Below are positions 17,413 to 29,219 of a DNA stretch of 64,000 nt, in pieces. This DNA is from Streptomyces sp. V1I1. GTDB taxonomy: Bacteria > Actinomycetota > Actinomycetes > Streptomycetales > Streptomycetaceae. The stretch covers positions 5,828,501-5,892,500 of the forward strand of contig NZ_JAUSZH010000001.1 of assembly GCF_030817355.1 (NCBI RefSeq), read 5' to 3'. The notes under the pieces were generated by a model, which saw only the letters and a program-made list of their open reading frames with translations, had not been told where the DNA came from and did no database searches. Both the position numbers and the translations under genes were made by a program. The stretch's first letter is position 1, and the number at the start of each line of letters is the position of its first letter.

Positions 17413-18282
17413 TCACAACTGCGCGAGCAGCTCCGCCTTCTTCGTGCTGAACTCCTCGTCCGTCACCAGACCCGCCTGGTGCAGCTCCCCGAGGTGCCGT
17501 ATCCGCTCCGCGATGTCGGCCGGGTCTCTCCGCCCCGCCCGCAGCGCCGGCGCAGGCGCCGAGCCGGTATTCCGTACGGATTCGAGCACCGCGGCCGCGA
17601 ACGGCAGCGACTCGTGCACCGGTCCGTACCTCAGCCCGAACAGCACCGCGGCCGGGTCCTGGTCCACCTGCGCGGGCCTGGCCCCCTCGTCGCCGGGTTC
17701 GTCGCCGCGCAGCAGCAGCCGCAGATACCCGTCGAACGCCTCCGGCGAGCGCCACTCGACCCCGCTCAGCTCCCCGACCGGGTAACTCTGGTCGCCCGCC
17801 TTCCACTTGGCGGACGACGCGCCCGTCCAGGACCAGCGGAATGCGACGTGCGAGCCGTCGAAGGAGGCCTTTCCGTCGTACGCCTTGAAGCCCAGCGGGG
17901 CCTCGGGCGCGGCTACGGCGTACCGCTCGGCGGGCTTGTCCGCGTCCGCGGGGAGCAGGCCCCGCAGTTCGTCGGCGTAGTACTCGGCGAGCGTCTCCCG
18001 CTCCGCGGGCAGCACAAGACGGTACGGGTCGCAGCCCTCTTTCAGCTGCCCGGCCGCGGCCTCCATCAGCGGATCCGCGCCGGGTCTGGGCACAGCGTGC
18101 AGCACCACCGTGCCGCGCTTGCCCGGGGAGAGTGTCACCGACGCCAACGCCTCGTGGGGGATACGGCGTTCGCGAAGCGTCTGGAACAGCTTCGGCGTGC
18201 GGAGCCCCCGTTCGAAGCGGATGAGCACGGAGTCGGTCTCGAACTCCCAGGTGGCTTGAATTCCGGCCAGCACATCACCCAT
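17413..18282 (-). CDS. DUF4429 protein with C-terminal SHOCT domain
   Basis: A 289-residue cytoplasmic protein common in Streptomyces. It carries two DUF4429-like beta domains (starting MGDVLAGIQATWEFETDSVLIRFERG and again near KAYDGKASFDGSHVAFRW) and ends in a SHOCT motif (IAERIRHLGELHQAGLVTDEEFSTKKAELL), thought to mediate oligomerisation. Function unknown. The start at 18282 gives the usual family N-terminus; the ATG at 18291 is also possible. Confidence 0.82.
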   Translation of the reverse strand: MGDVLAGIQATWEFETDSVLIRFERGLRTPKLFQTLRERRIPHEALASVTLSPGKRGTVVLHAVPRPGADPLMEAAAGQLKEGCDPYRLVLPAERETLAEYYADELRGLLPADADKPAERYAVAAPEAPLGFKAYDGKASFDGSHVAFRWSWTGASSAKWKAGDQSYPVGELSGVEWRSPEAFDGYLRLLLRGDEPGDEGARPAQVDQDPAAVLFGLRYGPVHESLPFAAAVLESVRNTGSAPAPALRAGRRDPADIAERIRHLGELHQAGLVTDEEFSTKKAELLAQL

Positions 18283-18356
18283 ACGCCTCATCGTAGGCGG
18301 CGTGCGCCCGCGCGTCTGCATCGGTGCGAGGCCCGATCCGCGACGCTCTACGCGCG

Positions 18357-19568
18357 TCAGGCCACCTTGTTGCCGTAAATACCACTGCGGCATGTGTCAT
18401 CTTCGCTCGCGCAGCTCACGCTGGCGTACGAACCGACCCCTATCTCCGCGAAGTTGCTGACGCTCTCCGTACCCGGCTCGAAATAGCCTGCGTGGCCGAC
18501 CGCGCCGGCCGCGGACAGCACCCGGGCGCCGAACGCCGGTGTCACCGGGTCCTCGCCGTGCCCGAGGCCGCCGACTTCGAGATGCGGTACTTCCTGGATC
18601 CAGTCGTCGCTGTCCCGCATCGCCCAGACCCGGGCGTTCGAGTGCAGTCCGGCGACGTTCTGGGCGCGCATGCCGGGGCTGCCGGCCACCGCTATGTCGT
18701 CCACCCGGTCGGGCAGTTCGCGGGCCGCGACCCCGCAGACGACGGAGCCGTAACTGTGGCAGAACAGCGCGACCCTGGAGTCGCCGGGCAGTGCGTTCGC
18801 AAGCGCGGTCAGCCGGATCGCGCCGCCCGCGGCGAGCCGGCCGATGGCCGAGTCCATGCCGACGCCGACGGGCGCGGTGTAGTCGGCCCAGGCGATGACG
18901 GCGGTACGCGTACGAGGGGACGCGGCCCGCTGGGCCGCGTACAGCGACTGTGCCATGCCGACCGGCGCGGTGTACTTGCGGGTCGTCTTCTGGAAAGTGA
19001 GCAGATTGGTGTCGACGCCGGGGACGATCACCGAGACGCGCTGGGCGTGGTCGAGGTCGCCGAGCACTTCGGCGACCTTGCCGGGCCCGGACGGGTCGAA
19101 GGCGAGGATCTGCCGGTCGGCGCTCATCAGCGCCTTGAAGCGGTGCATACGGCGGATGGCCTCGCGGTGGCCGTCCGCGGTGAGGTTGGGGTCGTTCACG
19201 CGCTTGCGCTCCAGCGCGTGCGAGTGCGCGAGGGCCTTGCGGTTGGCGCGGTAGCGCAGGGTGACCGGGGCGCCGTTGAGATTGCCGACGACGAGCGGGT
19301 ACCGGTCGGCGAGTCGGGCCCGCTGGGCACTGCCGAGCGAGCCGAAGAAGGCGGCCAGCCGATGCGGTGCCGAGTCGGCCCCGGGCAGCGCCCGCTCCCC
19401 TATCCGGCCCTTGGCCCAGCCGGCCAGTTCGGCCTCGAGAGCGTTACGAGGACCGCCCTGATGTCGTACGGCGGTCCAGCCGGTGGTCGCCAGCATGATG
19501 AACACGACCGCGAGGGCGAGGAGGGCGCGCCAGGCGGTCAAGGTGGGGGAGGAGTCGAAGGAAGTCAC
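18357..19568 (-). CDS. Membrane-anchored alpha/beta hydrolase (DUF1023-like)
   Basis: A 403-residue protein with one N-terminal membrane helix (WRALLALAVVFIMLATTGW) and an external hydrolase domain. The nucleophile elbow is FCHSYGSVV, a variant of G-x-S-x-G with Cys in the first position. A conserved region ISVIVPGVDTNLLTF is typical of actinobacterial DUF1023 proteins. It is likely an esterase or lipase acting outside the membrane; substrate unknown. GTG start. Confidence 0.83.
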   Translation of the reverse strand: MTSFDSSPTLTAWRALLALAVVFIMLATTGWTAVRHQGGPRNALEAELAGWAKGRIGERALPGADSAPHRLAAFFGSLGSAQRARLADRYPLVVGNLNGAPVTLRYRANRKALAHSHALERKRVNDPNLTADGHREAIRRMHRFKALMSADRQILAFDPSGPGKVAEVLGDLDHAQRVSVIVPGVDTNLLTFQKTTRKYTAPVGMAQSLYAAQRAASPRTRTAVIAWADYTAPVGVGMDSAIGRLAAGGAIRLTALANALPGDSRVALFCHSYGSVVCGVAARELPDRVDDIAVAGSPGMRAQNVAGLHSNARVWAMRDSDDWIQEVPHLEVGGLGHGEDPVTPAFGARVLSAAGAVGHAGYFEPGTESVSNFAEIGVGSYASVSCASEDDTCRSGIYGNKVA

Positions 19569-19707
19569 TGCGGGACACCCTAGGAGACGCGTGAGGGGCC
19601 TCACGAAGACCGTGAGACAGATCACGTGTTCCTGGGTGGAATGAGGGGAAGACCGTCACGTTCCGTGCGCGCGAGGCGTACGCTCCGGCGCGGACCGCGG
19701 CCGGTGC

Positions 19708-20367
19708 CTACGTGTTGCCCGAACGGGCAGCCCGCGCCCCCCAGTTCTCCGCCAGCGCCGGGCCCAGGCGATCCAGGTACGTCTCCGTCAGGCTCCTGAG
19801 CGCCTCCATACTCGCGTCCTCGCCCTGGCCCCACAGCCGGCCCGTCACGCGCATCACCCCGCTGAACGCCGCCACCGCGACCCGTGGCCTCGGGTCCGTG
19901 TTCACGTCCAGGCCCTCGCGGTCCGCGATCAGGCGGGCGATCTCCTCCTCGACCTCCATGGAGCGCCGCAGATGGACGGCGAGCAGCACGGGCGTCGACT
20001 CGATCAGCTGGTAGCTGCGCATATGCAGTTCGAGGGGGATGATCGCCTCGATCGCCTCGCCGATCGTGTCCCATGCCCCCAGCACCGCGTTCCGCAGTGC
20101 CTCGAACGGCCCCTCCTGCGCGGGCCGTTCGCGCACCGCCGCGATGAAGTGGGACTCGGCGAGCTGCTGGACGGCGAACGCGGCCTCCTCCTTATTGGCG
20201 AAGTACCGGAAGAAAGTGCGCTGGGAGACCTCGACCGCGTCCGCGATTTCGTCGACGGTCGTCTGCTCGTACCCCTTGGTCGTGAAGAGCTCCAGCGCGG
20301 CGCGCACCAGCGCGTCACGGGTCCGCTGCTTCTTGCGCTCCCGCAGCCCTGTCCGCTCGACCGTCAC
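19708..20367 (-). CDS. TetR-family repressor
   Basis: A 219-residue TetR regulator. The N-terminal helix-turn-helix (RDALVRAALELFTTKGYEQTTVDEIADAVEVSQRTFFRYFANKEE) is clear. It is divergent from an MFS drug exporter with an inverted-repeat operator between them, so it most likely represses both and is released by a pump substrate. GTG start. Confidence 0.93.
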   Translation of the reverse strand: MTVERTGLRERKKQRTRDALVRAALELFTTKGYEQTTVDEIADAVEVSQRTFFRYFANKEEAAFAVQQLAESHFIAAVRERPAQEGPFEALRNAVLGAWDTIGEAIEAIIPLELHMRSYQLIESTPVLLAVHLRRSMEVEEEIARLIADREGLDVNTDPRPRVAVAAFSGVMRVTGRLWGQGEDASMEALRSLTETYLDRLGPALAENWGARAARSGNT

Positions 20368-20420
20368 TTCATGGTCCTCTTCTCGACGCTTCGGCCGGCT
20401 CAGCCTACCTGTGAGCTACG

Positions 20421-20475
20421 TGACAGTTACCGACTTGTGAATTGGTTTGTCAACTGTCAGTCGCTGACATTAGCC
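20421..20475. promoter_or_regulatory. TetR/MFS divergent promoter and operator
   Basis: TGACAGTT (20421-20428) and AACTGTCA (20452-20459) form one inverted repeat; TGTCAG-TCG-CTGACA (20455-20469) forms another. The minus-strand promoter TTGACA (20453 to 20448), 18-bp spacer, TAACTG overlaps the first. On the plus strand, TTGTCA (20447-20452) and TAGCCT would start transcription near 20483, the ATG of the pump. Confidence 0.6.
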
Positions 20476-20482
20476 TCCGGAC

Positions 20483-22084
20483 ATGACTAGTCAGACCGCC
20501 GTCGAAAAGGCGCAGAAGGATCCCCAGGACGCCGCCCCGGCACCGGTCAAGGGGTTGCGCGGCCACCCCTGGCTGACGCTTTTCGCCGTGGCCATCGGCG
20601 TGATGATGGTCGCGCTGGACGGCACCATCGTCGCGATCGCCAACCCGGCGATCCAGAAGGACCTCGGTGCCACGTTCGCCGACGTCCAGTGGATCACCAA
20701 CGGCTACTTCCTCGCCCTCGCCGTGACCCTGATCACCGCCGGCAAGCTCGGTGACCGCTTCGGCCACCGGCAGACGTTCCTCATCGGTGTCGTCGGATTC
20801 GCCGCCGCGTCGGGGGCCATCGGATTGTCCGACAGCATCGCCCTGGTGGTCACCTTCCGTGTGCTCCAAGGCCTGTTCGGCGCGCTGCTGATGCCCGCCG
20901 CGCTCGGCCTGCTGCGCGCCACCTTCCCCGCCGAGAAGCTGAACATGGCGATCGGCATCTGGGGCATGGTCATCGGTGCCTCCACCGCGGGCGGCCCGAT
21001 CCTCGGCGGCCTGCTCGTCCAGCACGTCAGCTGGCAGTCGGTCTTCTTCATCAACGTCCCGGTCGGCATCCTCGCGGTCGTGCTCGGCGCGCTGATCCTC
21101 AAGGACCACCGCGCGAAGAACGCGCCGAAGTCCTTCGACATCCTCGGTATCGCGCTGCTGTCGGCGGCCATGTTCTGCCTGGTCTGGGCGCTGATCAAGG
21201 CCCCGGCGTGGGGCTGGGGCGACGGGCAGACGTGGGGCTTCATCGCAGTATCCGTCGTCTGCTTCGCTCTCTTCGCCTTCTGGGAGACGAAGGTCAGGGA
21301 GCCGCTCATCCCGCTGAAGCTGTTCCGCTCCGTGCCGCTCGCGGCGGGCACGGTCCTGATGGTGCTGATGGCGATCGCCTTCATGGGCGGCCTGTTCTTC
21401 GTCACCTTCTATCTGCAGAACGTGCACGGCATGAGCCCCGTCGACAGCGGTCTGCACCTGTTGCCGCTCACCGGCATGATGATCGTCGGCTCCCCGCTGG
21501 CGGGCGCGCTGATCACCAAGTCGGGCCCCCGCATCCCGCTGGCCGGCGGCATGGTGCTCACGGCGGTCGCCATGTTCGGCATGTCGACCCTGTCCACGGA
21601 CACGGGCAGCCTGCCGATGTCCGTCTGGTTCGCCCTGCTCGGCCTCGGCCTCGCTCCGGTCATGGTCGGCGCCACCGAGGTCATCGTCGGCAATGCCCCG
21701 ATGGAGCTCTCCGGCGTCGCGGGCGGTCTGCAGCAGGCCGCCATGCAGATCGGCGGCAGCCTCGGTACGGCGGTGCTCGGCGCGGTCATGGCCTCCAAGG
21801 TCGACAACGACCTCGCGGGGAACTGGATCGATGCCAAGCTTCCGCCGCTCACCCCCGCCCAGCTGGACCAGGCGTCGGAAGCCGTTCAGGTGGGTGTGCC
21901 GCCGGTGGCGCCCGGGACCCCGCCCGCCATCGCCGAGAAGATCGTCGGCGTCGCCCACGACACCTTCATGTCGGGCATGGGCCTGGCCTGCCTGGTGGCC
22001 GCCGGTGTCGCGGCCGTCGCGGTGTTCGTCGCCCTGCTGACCAAGCGCGGCGCGAACGCCGAGGCGGGTGCGGCCCACATCTGA
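20483..22084 (+). CDS. MFS drug exporter, DHA2 (14-helix) family
   Basis: A 533-residue proton-driven multidrug exporter of the EmrB/QacA type with about 14 membrane segments. Motif A-like sequence GKLGDRFGHRQTF is seen after the second helix, and motif C-like GWGLVIGASTAGGPILGG in segment 5 (here WGMVIGASTAGGPILGG). The first helix carries ALDGTIVAIANPAI, usual for DHA2. It is controlled by the divergent TetR gene. Confidence 0.93.
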   Translation: MTSQTAVEKAQKDPQDAAPAPVKGLRGHPWLTLFAVAIGVMMVALDGTIVAIANPAIQKDLGATFADVQWITNGYFLALAVTLITAGKLGDRFGHRQTFLIGVVGFAAASGAIGLSDSIALVVTFRVLQGLFGALLMPAALGLLRATFPAEKLNMAIGIWGMVIGASTAGGPILGGLLVQHVSWQSVFFINVPVGILAVVLGALILKDHRAKNAPKSFDILGIALLSAAMFCLVWALIKAPAWGWGDGQTWGFIAVSVVCFALFAFWETKVREPLIPLKLFRSVPLAAGTVLMVLMAIAFMGGLFFVTFYLQNVHGMSPVDSGLHLLPLTGMMIVGSPLAGALITKSGPRIPLAGGMVLTAVAMFGMSTLSTDTGSLPMSVWFALLGLGLAPVMVGATEVIVGNAPMELSGVAGGLQQAAMQIGGSLGTAVLGAVMASKVDNDLAGNWIDAKLPPLTPAQLDQASEAVQVGVPPVAPGTPPAIAEKIVGVAHDTFMSGMGLACLVAAGVAAVAVFVALLTKRGANAEAGAAHI

Positions 22085-22140
22085 CGGCCATGTCTGACGT
22101 CCACATCTGACGTCGGCCTGACGTCAACCGCGTGCGTACG

Positions 22141-22172
22141 ACAGCCCCGCCCGGCCCGCCCGGCGGGGCTGT
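22141..22172 (+). terminator. Terminator after the MFS exporter
   Basis: Perfect 11-bp arms ACAGCCCCGCC / GGCGGGGCTGT around a 10-nt loop. Confidence 0.8.
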
Positions 22173-22282
22173 CACCTATCCGGGTGATGTGCGCCGTACC
22201 CCCTTCCCCGCCCCGTCCGCCGCAGGTCAGGGTGCGGTCAAGTGATCAGCAAGTGATCAGTACGACACGGGGGTTGAACGAT

Positions 22283-22654
22283 ATGCGCAAGATCGTCACG
22301 GCCGGAGTCACGGCCGGAGTCCTGGCCGCAGCAGTACTGGCGCCGCAGACGGCGACCGCCGCGCAGCCCCGCCTCGGGGAGTGCGCGGCGGGCGAGCTCT
22401 GCCTCTGGGAGAAGGGGAACTTCAAGGGCGCCCGCCAGGCCCATGAACTGTCCGGCACGGACATCGAGAGCTGTGTGCCGCTGCCGCCGGGCACCACCGC
22501 GCAGGCGCTCGCCAACCGGACCGGGCGGCCCGTCACCACGTACCAGTCGGCGGAGTGCGAGGAGACGGGGGAGTTCGACACCTACCCGGGTGGCGGCACC
22601 TGGGTGCCCCAATCGCCGTACGGGGTAAGGGCGTTCAAGATCTGGGAGCGCTAG
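22283..22654 (+). CDS. Secreted peptidase-inhibitor family I36 protein
   Basis: A 123-residue exported protein. The signal peptide ends near TATAA-QP. The mature part has the CAAGELCLWEKGNFKGARQAHEL pattern of the I36/beta-gamma-crystallin-like family, with four cysteines likely in disulfides. The founding member inhibits metalloproteases, but most Streptomyces relatives are untested. The ATG at 22283 is used because the signal peptide begins there; an open frame continues upstream without a ribosome site. Confidence 0.85.
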   Translation: MRKIVTAGVTAGVLAAAVLAPQTATAAQPRLGECAAGELCLWEKGNFKGARQAHELSGTDIESCVPLPPGTTAQALANRTGRPVTTYQSAECEETGEFDTYPGGGTWVPQSPYGVRAFKIWER

Positions 22655-22694
22655 GGAGAGCCAAGGGAGAAGCTGGGGGAGAACCAGGGGAGAG

Positions 22695-23504
22695 CTAGCC
22701 GACGGACTGCTCGGGCACAGGGCCCGGCGCCGGTACGGGAGCGGTGGCCCCGGCGTCCGCTCCCGACAGCCGCCCGACCTCCGCCCGCAGGTCCTTGACC
22801 TCCTGCATGAGCGCTTCGAGGAGCGCCGTCTGCCGGCGCTCCTCCGCGTCGTCCCGCTCGAAGCGGGAGATGAACCACGCCGCGATATTGGCGGTGACGA
22901 CACCGAGCAGCGCGATCCCCGAGAGCATCAGCCCGATCGCGAGCACCCGCCCGAGTCCCGTCGTCGGCGCGTGATCGCCGTATCCGACCGTCGTCATCGT
23001 CGTGAACGACCACCACACCGCGTCACCCAGCGTCTTGATGTTCCCGCCGGGCGCGTCCCGCTCCACATGCAGCACGGCCAGCGAGCCGAACATCATCAGC
23101 CCGACCACCGCGCCCCCGACATACGTCGTCAGCGTGACCTGCGGCGCCATCCTGGCCCGCCGGCCCACCAGCAGCAGTGTGGAGACGACCCGCAGCAGCC
23201 GCAGCGGCTGCACCAGCGGCAGCACCACCGCGACCAGGTCCAGCGGATGGCTGCGTACGAACAGCCGCTTGCCCGGCGCCAGCACCAGCCGTACGAGGTA
23301 GTCGAAGGCGAACGCGCCCCACACCACCCATTCTGTGACCGTGCAGACGGTGTGCACCAAGCGGCCCGCGTCGGGCGCGACGATCGGCACGGCGTACGCG
23401 ACGCCGAACGCCACGGCGAGCGCCAGCAGGGGTTTCTGCATGCGCTGTTCCCACCGGACCTGCGCTGTTCGCTGCTTCATGCCACCCATCGTCATGCCAC
23501 GCAT
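22695..23504 (-). CDS. Voltage-gated-like potassium channel
   Basis: A 269-residue membrane channel. The selectivity filter TTVGYGD (171-177) follows a pore helix (DAVWWSFTTM). Earlier segments include an S4-like stretch with spaced arginines (PLRLLRVVSTLLLVGRRAR). The C-terminus after the last helix forms a short coiled coil (about 215-245), probably for tetramer assembly. Several in-frame ATGs (23504, 23495, 23489, 23480) lack strong ribosome sites, so the start is uncertain. Confidence 0.9.
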   Translation of the reverse strand: MRGMTMGGMKQRTAQVRWEQRMQKPLLALAVAFGVAYAVPIVAPDAGRLVHTVCTVTEWVVWGAFAFDYLVRLVLAPGKRLFVRSHPLDLVAVVLPLVQPLRLLRVVSTLLLVGRRARMAPQVTLTTYVGGAVVGLMMFGSLAVLHVERDAPGGNIKTLGDAVWWSFTTMTTVGYGDHAPTTGLGRVLAIGLMLSGIALLGVVTANIAAWFISRFERDDAEERRQTALLEALMQEVKDLRAEVGRLSGADAGATAPVPAPGPVPEQSVG

Positions 23505-23516
23505 CGTATGGAAGCC

Positions 23517-23554
23517 GAAGGGCGGCGGGACCCGCCTGGGTCCCGCCGCCCTTC
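23517..23554 (-). terminator. Terminator after aceE
   Basis: Perfect 17-bp stem (23517-23533 with 23538-23554), 4-nt loop, 15 nt beyond the aceE stop. Confidence 0.9.
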
Positions 23555-23569
23555 ACAGCGCTACGAAAA

Positions 23570-26302
<2,733 letters not shown>

Positions 26303-26761
26303 GCTATTCCTTCGCTGTTCGATGGGTTGTGCGTCTACGGGACGTACGGGATGTCTGCTCGGTGTCGCGCCGCCTCCCATCGTGTACCGCGGGAAGGCAA
26401 ACGTCATCTCTACCGAGGGGTAACCCCCGTTCTCCGGGAGATGCGGCCCGAACCGCTGTTCCGGGTCCGGTCAAATCGCAACCTTACGCCCAACCCGTCA
26501 ATGCGTTTCGTTTCACTGTTCGGTTCCGATTGGCACACCGAAGGGGCAGAATGCCGCAAAGACGGCCGAATGGTGTCCCATGAATCAGGAGAAGGCGTCG
26601 AGCGTGCCTGGAGTTGCGTCGAGACGGCCGCAAACGTCACCGTTTCGGCGGTCTGGACGGCCGGGTACTTGCGCGATCCGTCCCGCCCGTGTGGACTACG
26701 GCCAATGCCACGCGTACGCGCGAGGCCGCAGCATTTTCCGAAAACGATCAGGAGGCAAGCC
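26303..26761. other. Divergent intergenic region aceE / DUF3052 gene
   Basis: About 460 bp without a convincing gene. Part of it (about 26460-26560) is less GC-rich than its surroundings and probably holds the promoters of both flanking genes. No clear -35/-10 pair or operator was found. Short open frames here lack codon bias. AGGAGG at 26748 serves the gene at 26762. Confidence 0.6.
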
Positions 26762-27199
26762 GTGAGCGCGACCGCGGACCACGCGGAGGAGCGGACCAAC
26801 CCAGCCGCAAGGCTGGGGTTCGAGCCCGGACAGGTGGTCCAGGAGATCGGCTACGACGACGACGTCGAGCAGGAGCTCCGTGAGGGCATCGAGGCCGTGA
26901 CGGGCCAGGAAATCGTCGACGAGGACTACGACGACGTCGCAGACGTCGTGTTGCTGTGGTTCCGGGACGAGGACGGCGACCTTACGGACGCACTGGTTGA
27001 CGCCATCGGTCTGATCGACGAGGGCGGAGCCGTCTGGCTGTTGACGCCCAAGACCGGCCGTGACGGGTACGTCGAACCCAGCGACATCAACGAGGCCGCA
27101 CAGACCGCGGGACTCTCCCAGACCAAGAGCATCAACGCCGGCAAGGACTGGACCGGCAGCAGGCTGGTGACTCCCAAGGCGGCGAAGTCGAAGCGCTGA
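26762..27199 (+). CDS. DUF3052 protein
   Basis: A 145-residue acidic cytoplasmic protein conserved in actinobacteria, function unknown. The core RLGFEPGQVVQEIGYDDDVEQELREGIE and WFRDEDGDLTDALVDA is typical. The GTG at 26762 is set by AGGAGG 8 nt upstream. It sits next to the ahpE-type peroxiredoxin gene, with which it is conserved in Streptomyces and mycobacteria, but a terminator separates them here. Confidence 0.88.
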   Translation: MSATADHAEERTNPAARLGFEPGQVVQEIGYDDDVEQELREGIEAVTGQEIVDEDYDDVADVVLLWFRDEDGDLTDALVDAIGLIDEGGAVWLLTPKTGRDGYVEPSDINEAAQTAGLSQTKSINAGKDWTGSRLVTPKAAKSKR

Positions 27200-27218
27200 G
27201 CCGCAGCAGCAGGCCCGT

Positions 27219-27248
27219 GGCCCCCACCGACGTAGGTCGGCGGGGGCC
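27219..27248 (+). terminator. Terminator after the DUF3052 gene
   Basis: GGCCCCCACCGAC / GTCGGCGGGGGCC stem with one internal mismatch and a 4-nt loop, followed by TT. Confidence 0.8.
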
Positions 27249-27307
27249 TTCTGCGTAGGGTGAGAGACCACTGGAAACGGACTGTCCGAGTCGAAGGGAT
27301 GCACGCT

Positions 27308-27766
27308 ATGGCGATCGAGGTCGGCACCAAGGCGCCGGATTTCGAGCTGAGGGACAACCACGGCCGCACCGTGAGCCTCGCCGAATTCCGCGGCGAGAAG
27401 AACGTGGTGCTCCTCTTCTACCCCTTCGCCTTCACCGGCGTGTGCACGGGCGAGCTGTGCGCGCTCCGTGACGAGCTGCCGGCGTTCGTCAACGACGACA
27501 CCCAGCTGCTCGCCGTCTCCACCGACTCGATCCACACGCTGCGCGTCTTCGCCGAGCAGGAGGGCCTGGAGTATCCGCTGCTCTCGGACTTCTGGCCGCA
27601 CGGCGAGACCTCGCGCGCGTACGGCGTCTTCGACGAGGAGAAGGGATGCGCGGTACGCGGAACCTTCATCATCGACAAGGAGGGCGTGGTCCGCTGGACG
27701 GTCGTCAACGGCCTGCCGGACGCCCGCGACCTGAACGACTACGTCAAGGCGCTGGACACCCTCTGA
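27308..27766 (+). CDS. ahpE: Peroxiredoxin, AhpE type
   Basis: A 152-residue thioredoxin-fold peroxidase that reduces hydroperoxides and peroxynitrite. The peroxidatic Cys46 lies in FYPFAFTGVCTGELC; Cys51 nearby and Cys in EEKGCAV are further thiols. The start at 27308 is favoured over the ATG at 27299 because GAAGGG (27293-27298) touches the first ATG but is 9 nt from the second. The neighbouring Ter genes are also linked to stress. Confidence 0.9.
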   Translation: MAIEVGTKAPDFELRDNHGRTVSLAEFRGEKNVVLLFYPFAFTGVCTGELCALRDELPAFVNDDTQLLAVSTDSIHTLRVFAEQEGLEYPLLSDFWPHGETSRAYGVFDEEKGCAVRGTFIIDKEGVVRWTVVNGLPDARDLNDYVKALDTL

Positions 27767-27804
27767 TTCTTCGGGCGATCCCTGCGCTAAAGGCTGTTTG
27801 AGTG

Positions 27805-27831
27805 GGAACCGGTCACTAGGATCCATTCGTT
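27805..27831 (+). promoter_or_regulatory. Candidate ECF-type promoter ahead of terD
   Basis: GGGAAC followed after 19 nt by GTT, close to the GGAAY-N18/19-GTT pattern of stress ECF sigma factors of Streptomyces. It lies about 60 nt before the GTG of the first terD gene. Confidence 0.35.
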
Positions 27832-27888
27832 GATCCGACATCGAACGCACGACGGGGGCGCTGCCCCTGACAACACCTGGAGGGACTC

Positions 27889-28464
27889 GTGGGAGTCAGC
27901 CTCAGCAAGGGCGGCAACGTCTCGCTGACCAAGGCCGCGCCCAACCTGACCGCGGTCACCGTGGGCCTGGGCTGGGACGTCAGGACCACCACCGGCACCG
28001 ACTTCGACCTCGACGCCAGCGCCCTGCTGACCAATGCCGAGGGCAAGGTCGCCACCGACGGCAACTTCGTCTTCTTCAACAACCTCAAGAGCGCCGACGG
28101 CTCCGTCGAGCACACCGGTGACAACATCACGGGTGAGGGCGAGGGCGACGACGAGCAGATCAAGGTCAATCTCGCATCGGTCCCGGCCGACGTCGAGAAG
28201 ATCGTCTTCCCGGTCTCGATCTACGAGGCCGAGGGCCGCCAGCAGTCCTTCGGTCAGGTGCGCAACGCGTTCATTCGCGTCGTCAACCAGGCCGACAACA
28301 ATGAGCTCGCGCGCTACGACCTGAGCGAGGACGCCTCGACCGAGACCGCGATGGTCTTCGGCGAGCTCTACCGCAATGGCGCGGAGTGGAAGTTCCGAGC
28401 CATCGGCCAGGGTTATGCCTCGGGCCTGCGCGGCATCGCGCAGGACTTCGGCGTGAACGTCTGA
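27889..28464 (+). CDS. terD: TerD-family stress protein (first copy)
   Basis: A 191-residue cytoplasmic TerD protein. Calcium-binding acidic segments are intact ([29 protein letters not shown]). TerD proteins are tied to tellurite, phage and cell-envelope stress, and in S. coelicolor terD loss alters differentiation. The GTG start has GGAGGG 4 nt upstream. The second copy follows about 100 nt downstream with high identity, a tandem duplication. An ECF-like promoter precedes the gene. Confidence 0.95.
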   Translation: MGVSLSKGGNVSLTKAAPNLTAVTVGLGWDVRTTTGTDFDLDASALLTNAEGKVATDGNFVFFNNLKSADGSVEHTGDNITGEGEGDDEQIKVNLASVPADVEKIVFPVSIYEAEGRQQSFGQVRNAFIRVVNQADNNELARYDLSEDASTETAMVFGELYRNGAEWKFRAIGQGYASGLRGIAQDFGVNV

Positions 28465-28568
28465 GCCAGCAGCACCAGCAGCATTTCCGCTTCCGGCGCC
28501 GCACATTCTCCGTGCGGCGCCGGACGTGCCTGTCTCACCATCACCGCCATCCGGGGAGGACCAAGAAC

Positions 28569-29144
28569 ATGGGCGTCACGCTCGCCAAGGGAGGCAATGT
28601 CTCCCTCTCCAAGGCCGCACCGAACCTCATACAGGTGTTGGTCGGACTCGGCTGGGACGCACGCTCCACCACCGGAGCGCCCTTCGACCTCGACGCCAGC
28701 GCGCTGCTGTGCGAGTCGGGCAGGGTGCTCGGCGACGAGTACTTCGTCTTCTACAACAACCTCAAGAGCCCCGAGGGCTCCGTCGAGCACACCGGTGACA
28801 ACCTCACGGGTGAGGGGGAGGGGGACGACGAGTCGCTGCTGGTGGACCTCTCCAAGGTGCCGGCCAACGTCGACAAGATCGTCTTCCCGGTCTCCATCCA
28901 CGAGGCGGACAACCGCGGCCAGACGTTCGGCCAGGTCAGCAATGCCTTCATCCGGGTGGCGAACCAGGCGGACGGCCAGGAGCTCGCGCGCTACGACCTG
29001 AGCGAGGACGCCTCGACCGAGACCGCGATGATCTTCGGCGAGCTCTACCGCTATGGCGGCGAATGGAAATTCCGAGCGGTGGGGCAGGGGTACGCGTCGG
29101 GGCTGCGAGGCATCGCTCTAGACTTCGGGGTCAATGTTTCGTAA
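28569..29144 (+). CDS. terD: TerD-family stress protein (second copy)
   Basis: A 191-residue tandem paralogue of the preceding gene with the same acidic calcium sites ([29 protein letters not shown]) and nearly identical C-terminus ([14 protein letters not shown]). A Cys in the early region (LLCESGRV) is the main local difference. GGGGAGG precedes the ATG. TerC-like membrane protein follows 75 nt later; TerD-TerC contact at the membrane has been proposed in other bacteria. Confidence 0.95.
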   Translation: MGVTLAKGGNVSLSKAAPNLIQVLVGLGWDARSTTGAPFDLDASALLCESGRVLGDEYFVFYNNLKSPEGSVEHTGDNLTGEGEGDDESLLVDLSKVPANVDKIVFPVSIHEADNRGQTFGQVSNAFIRVANQADGQELARYDLSEDASTETAMIFGELYRYGGEWKFRAVGQGYASGLRGIALDFGVNVS

Positions 29145-29219
29145 AGCCGCGTACGGCGCGAGGGGAGGCCCTCTCCCAGACTCCGTCCGGGGGCGCCCCC
29201 ATTACACGATTGGGTTCCA

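Noticed and set aside
26410..26799. Possible small minus-strand gene ahead of aceE
   Set aside because: No family signs, no ribosome site, poor codon bias, and overlaps the ribosome site of the DUF3052 gene.
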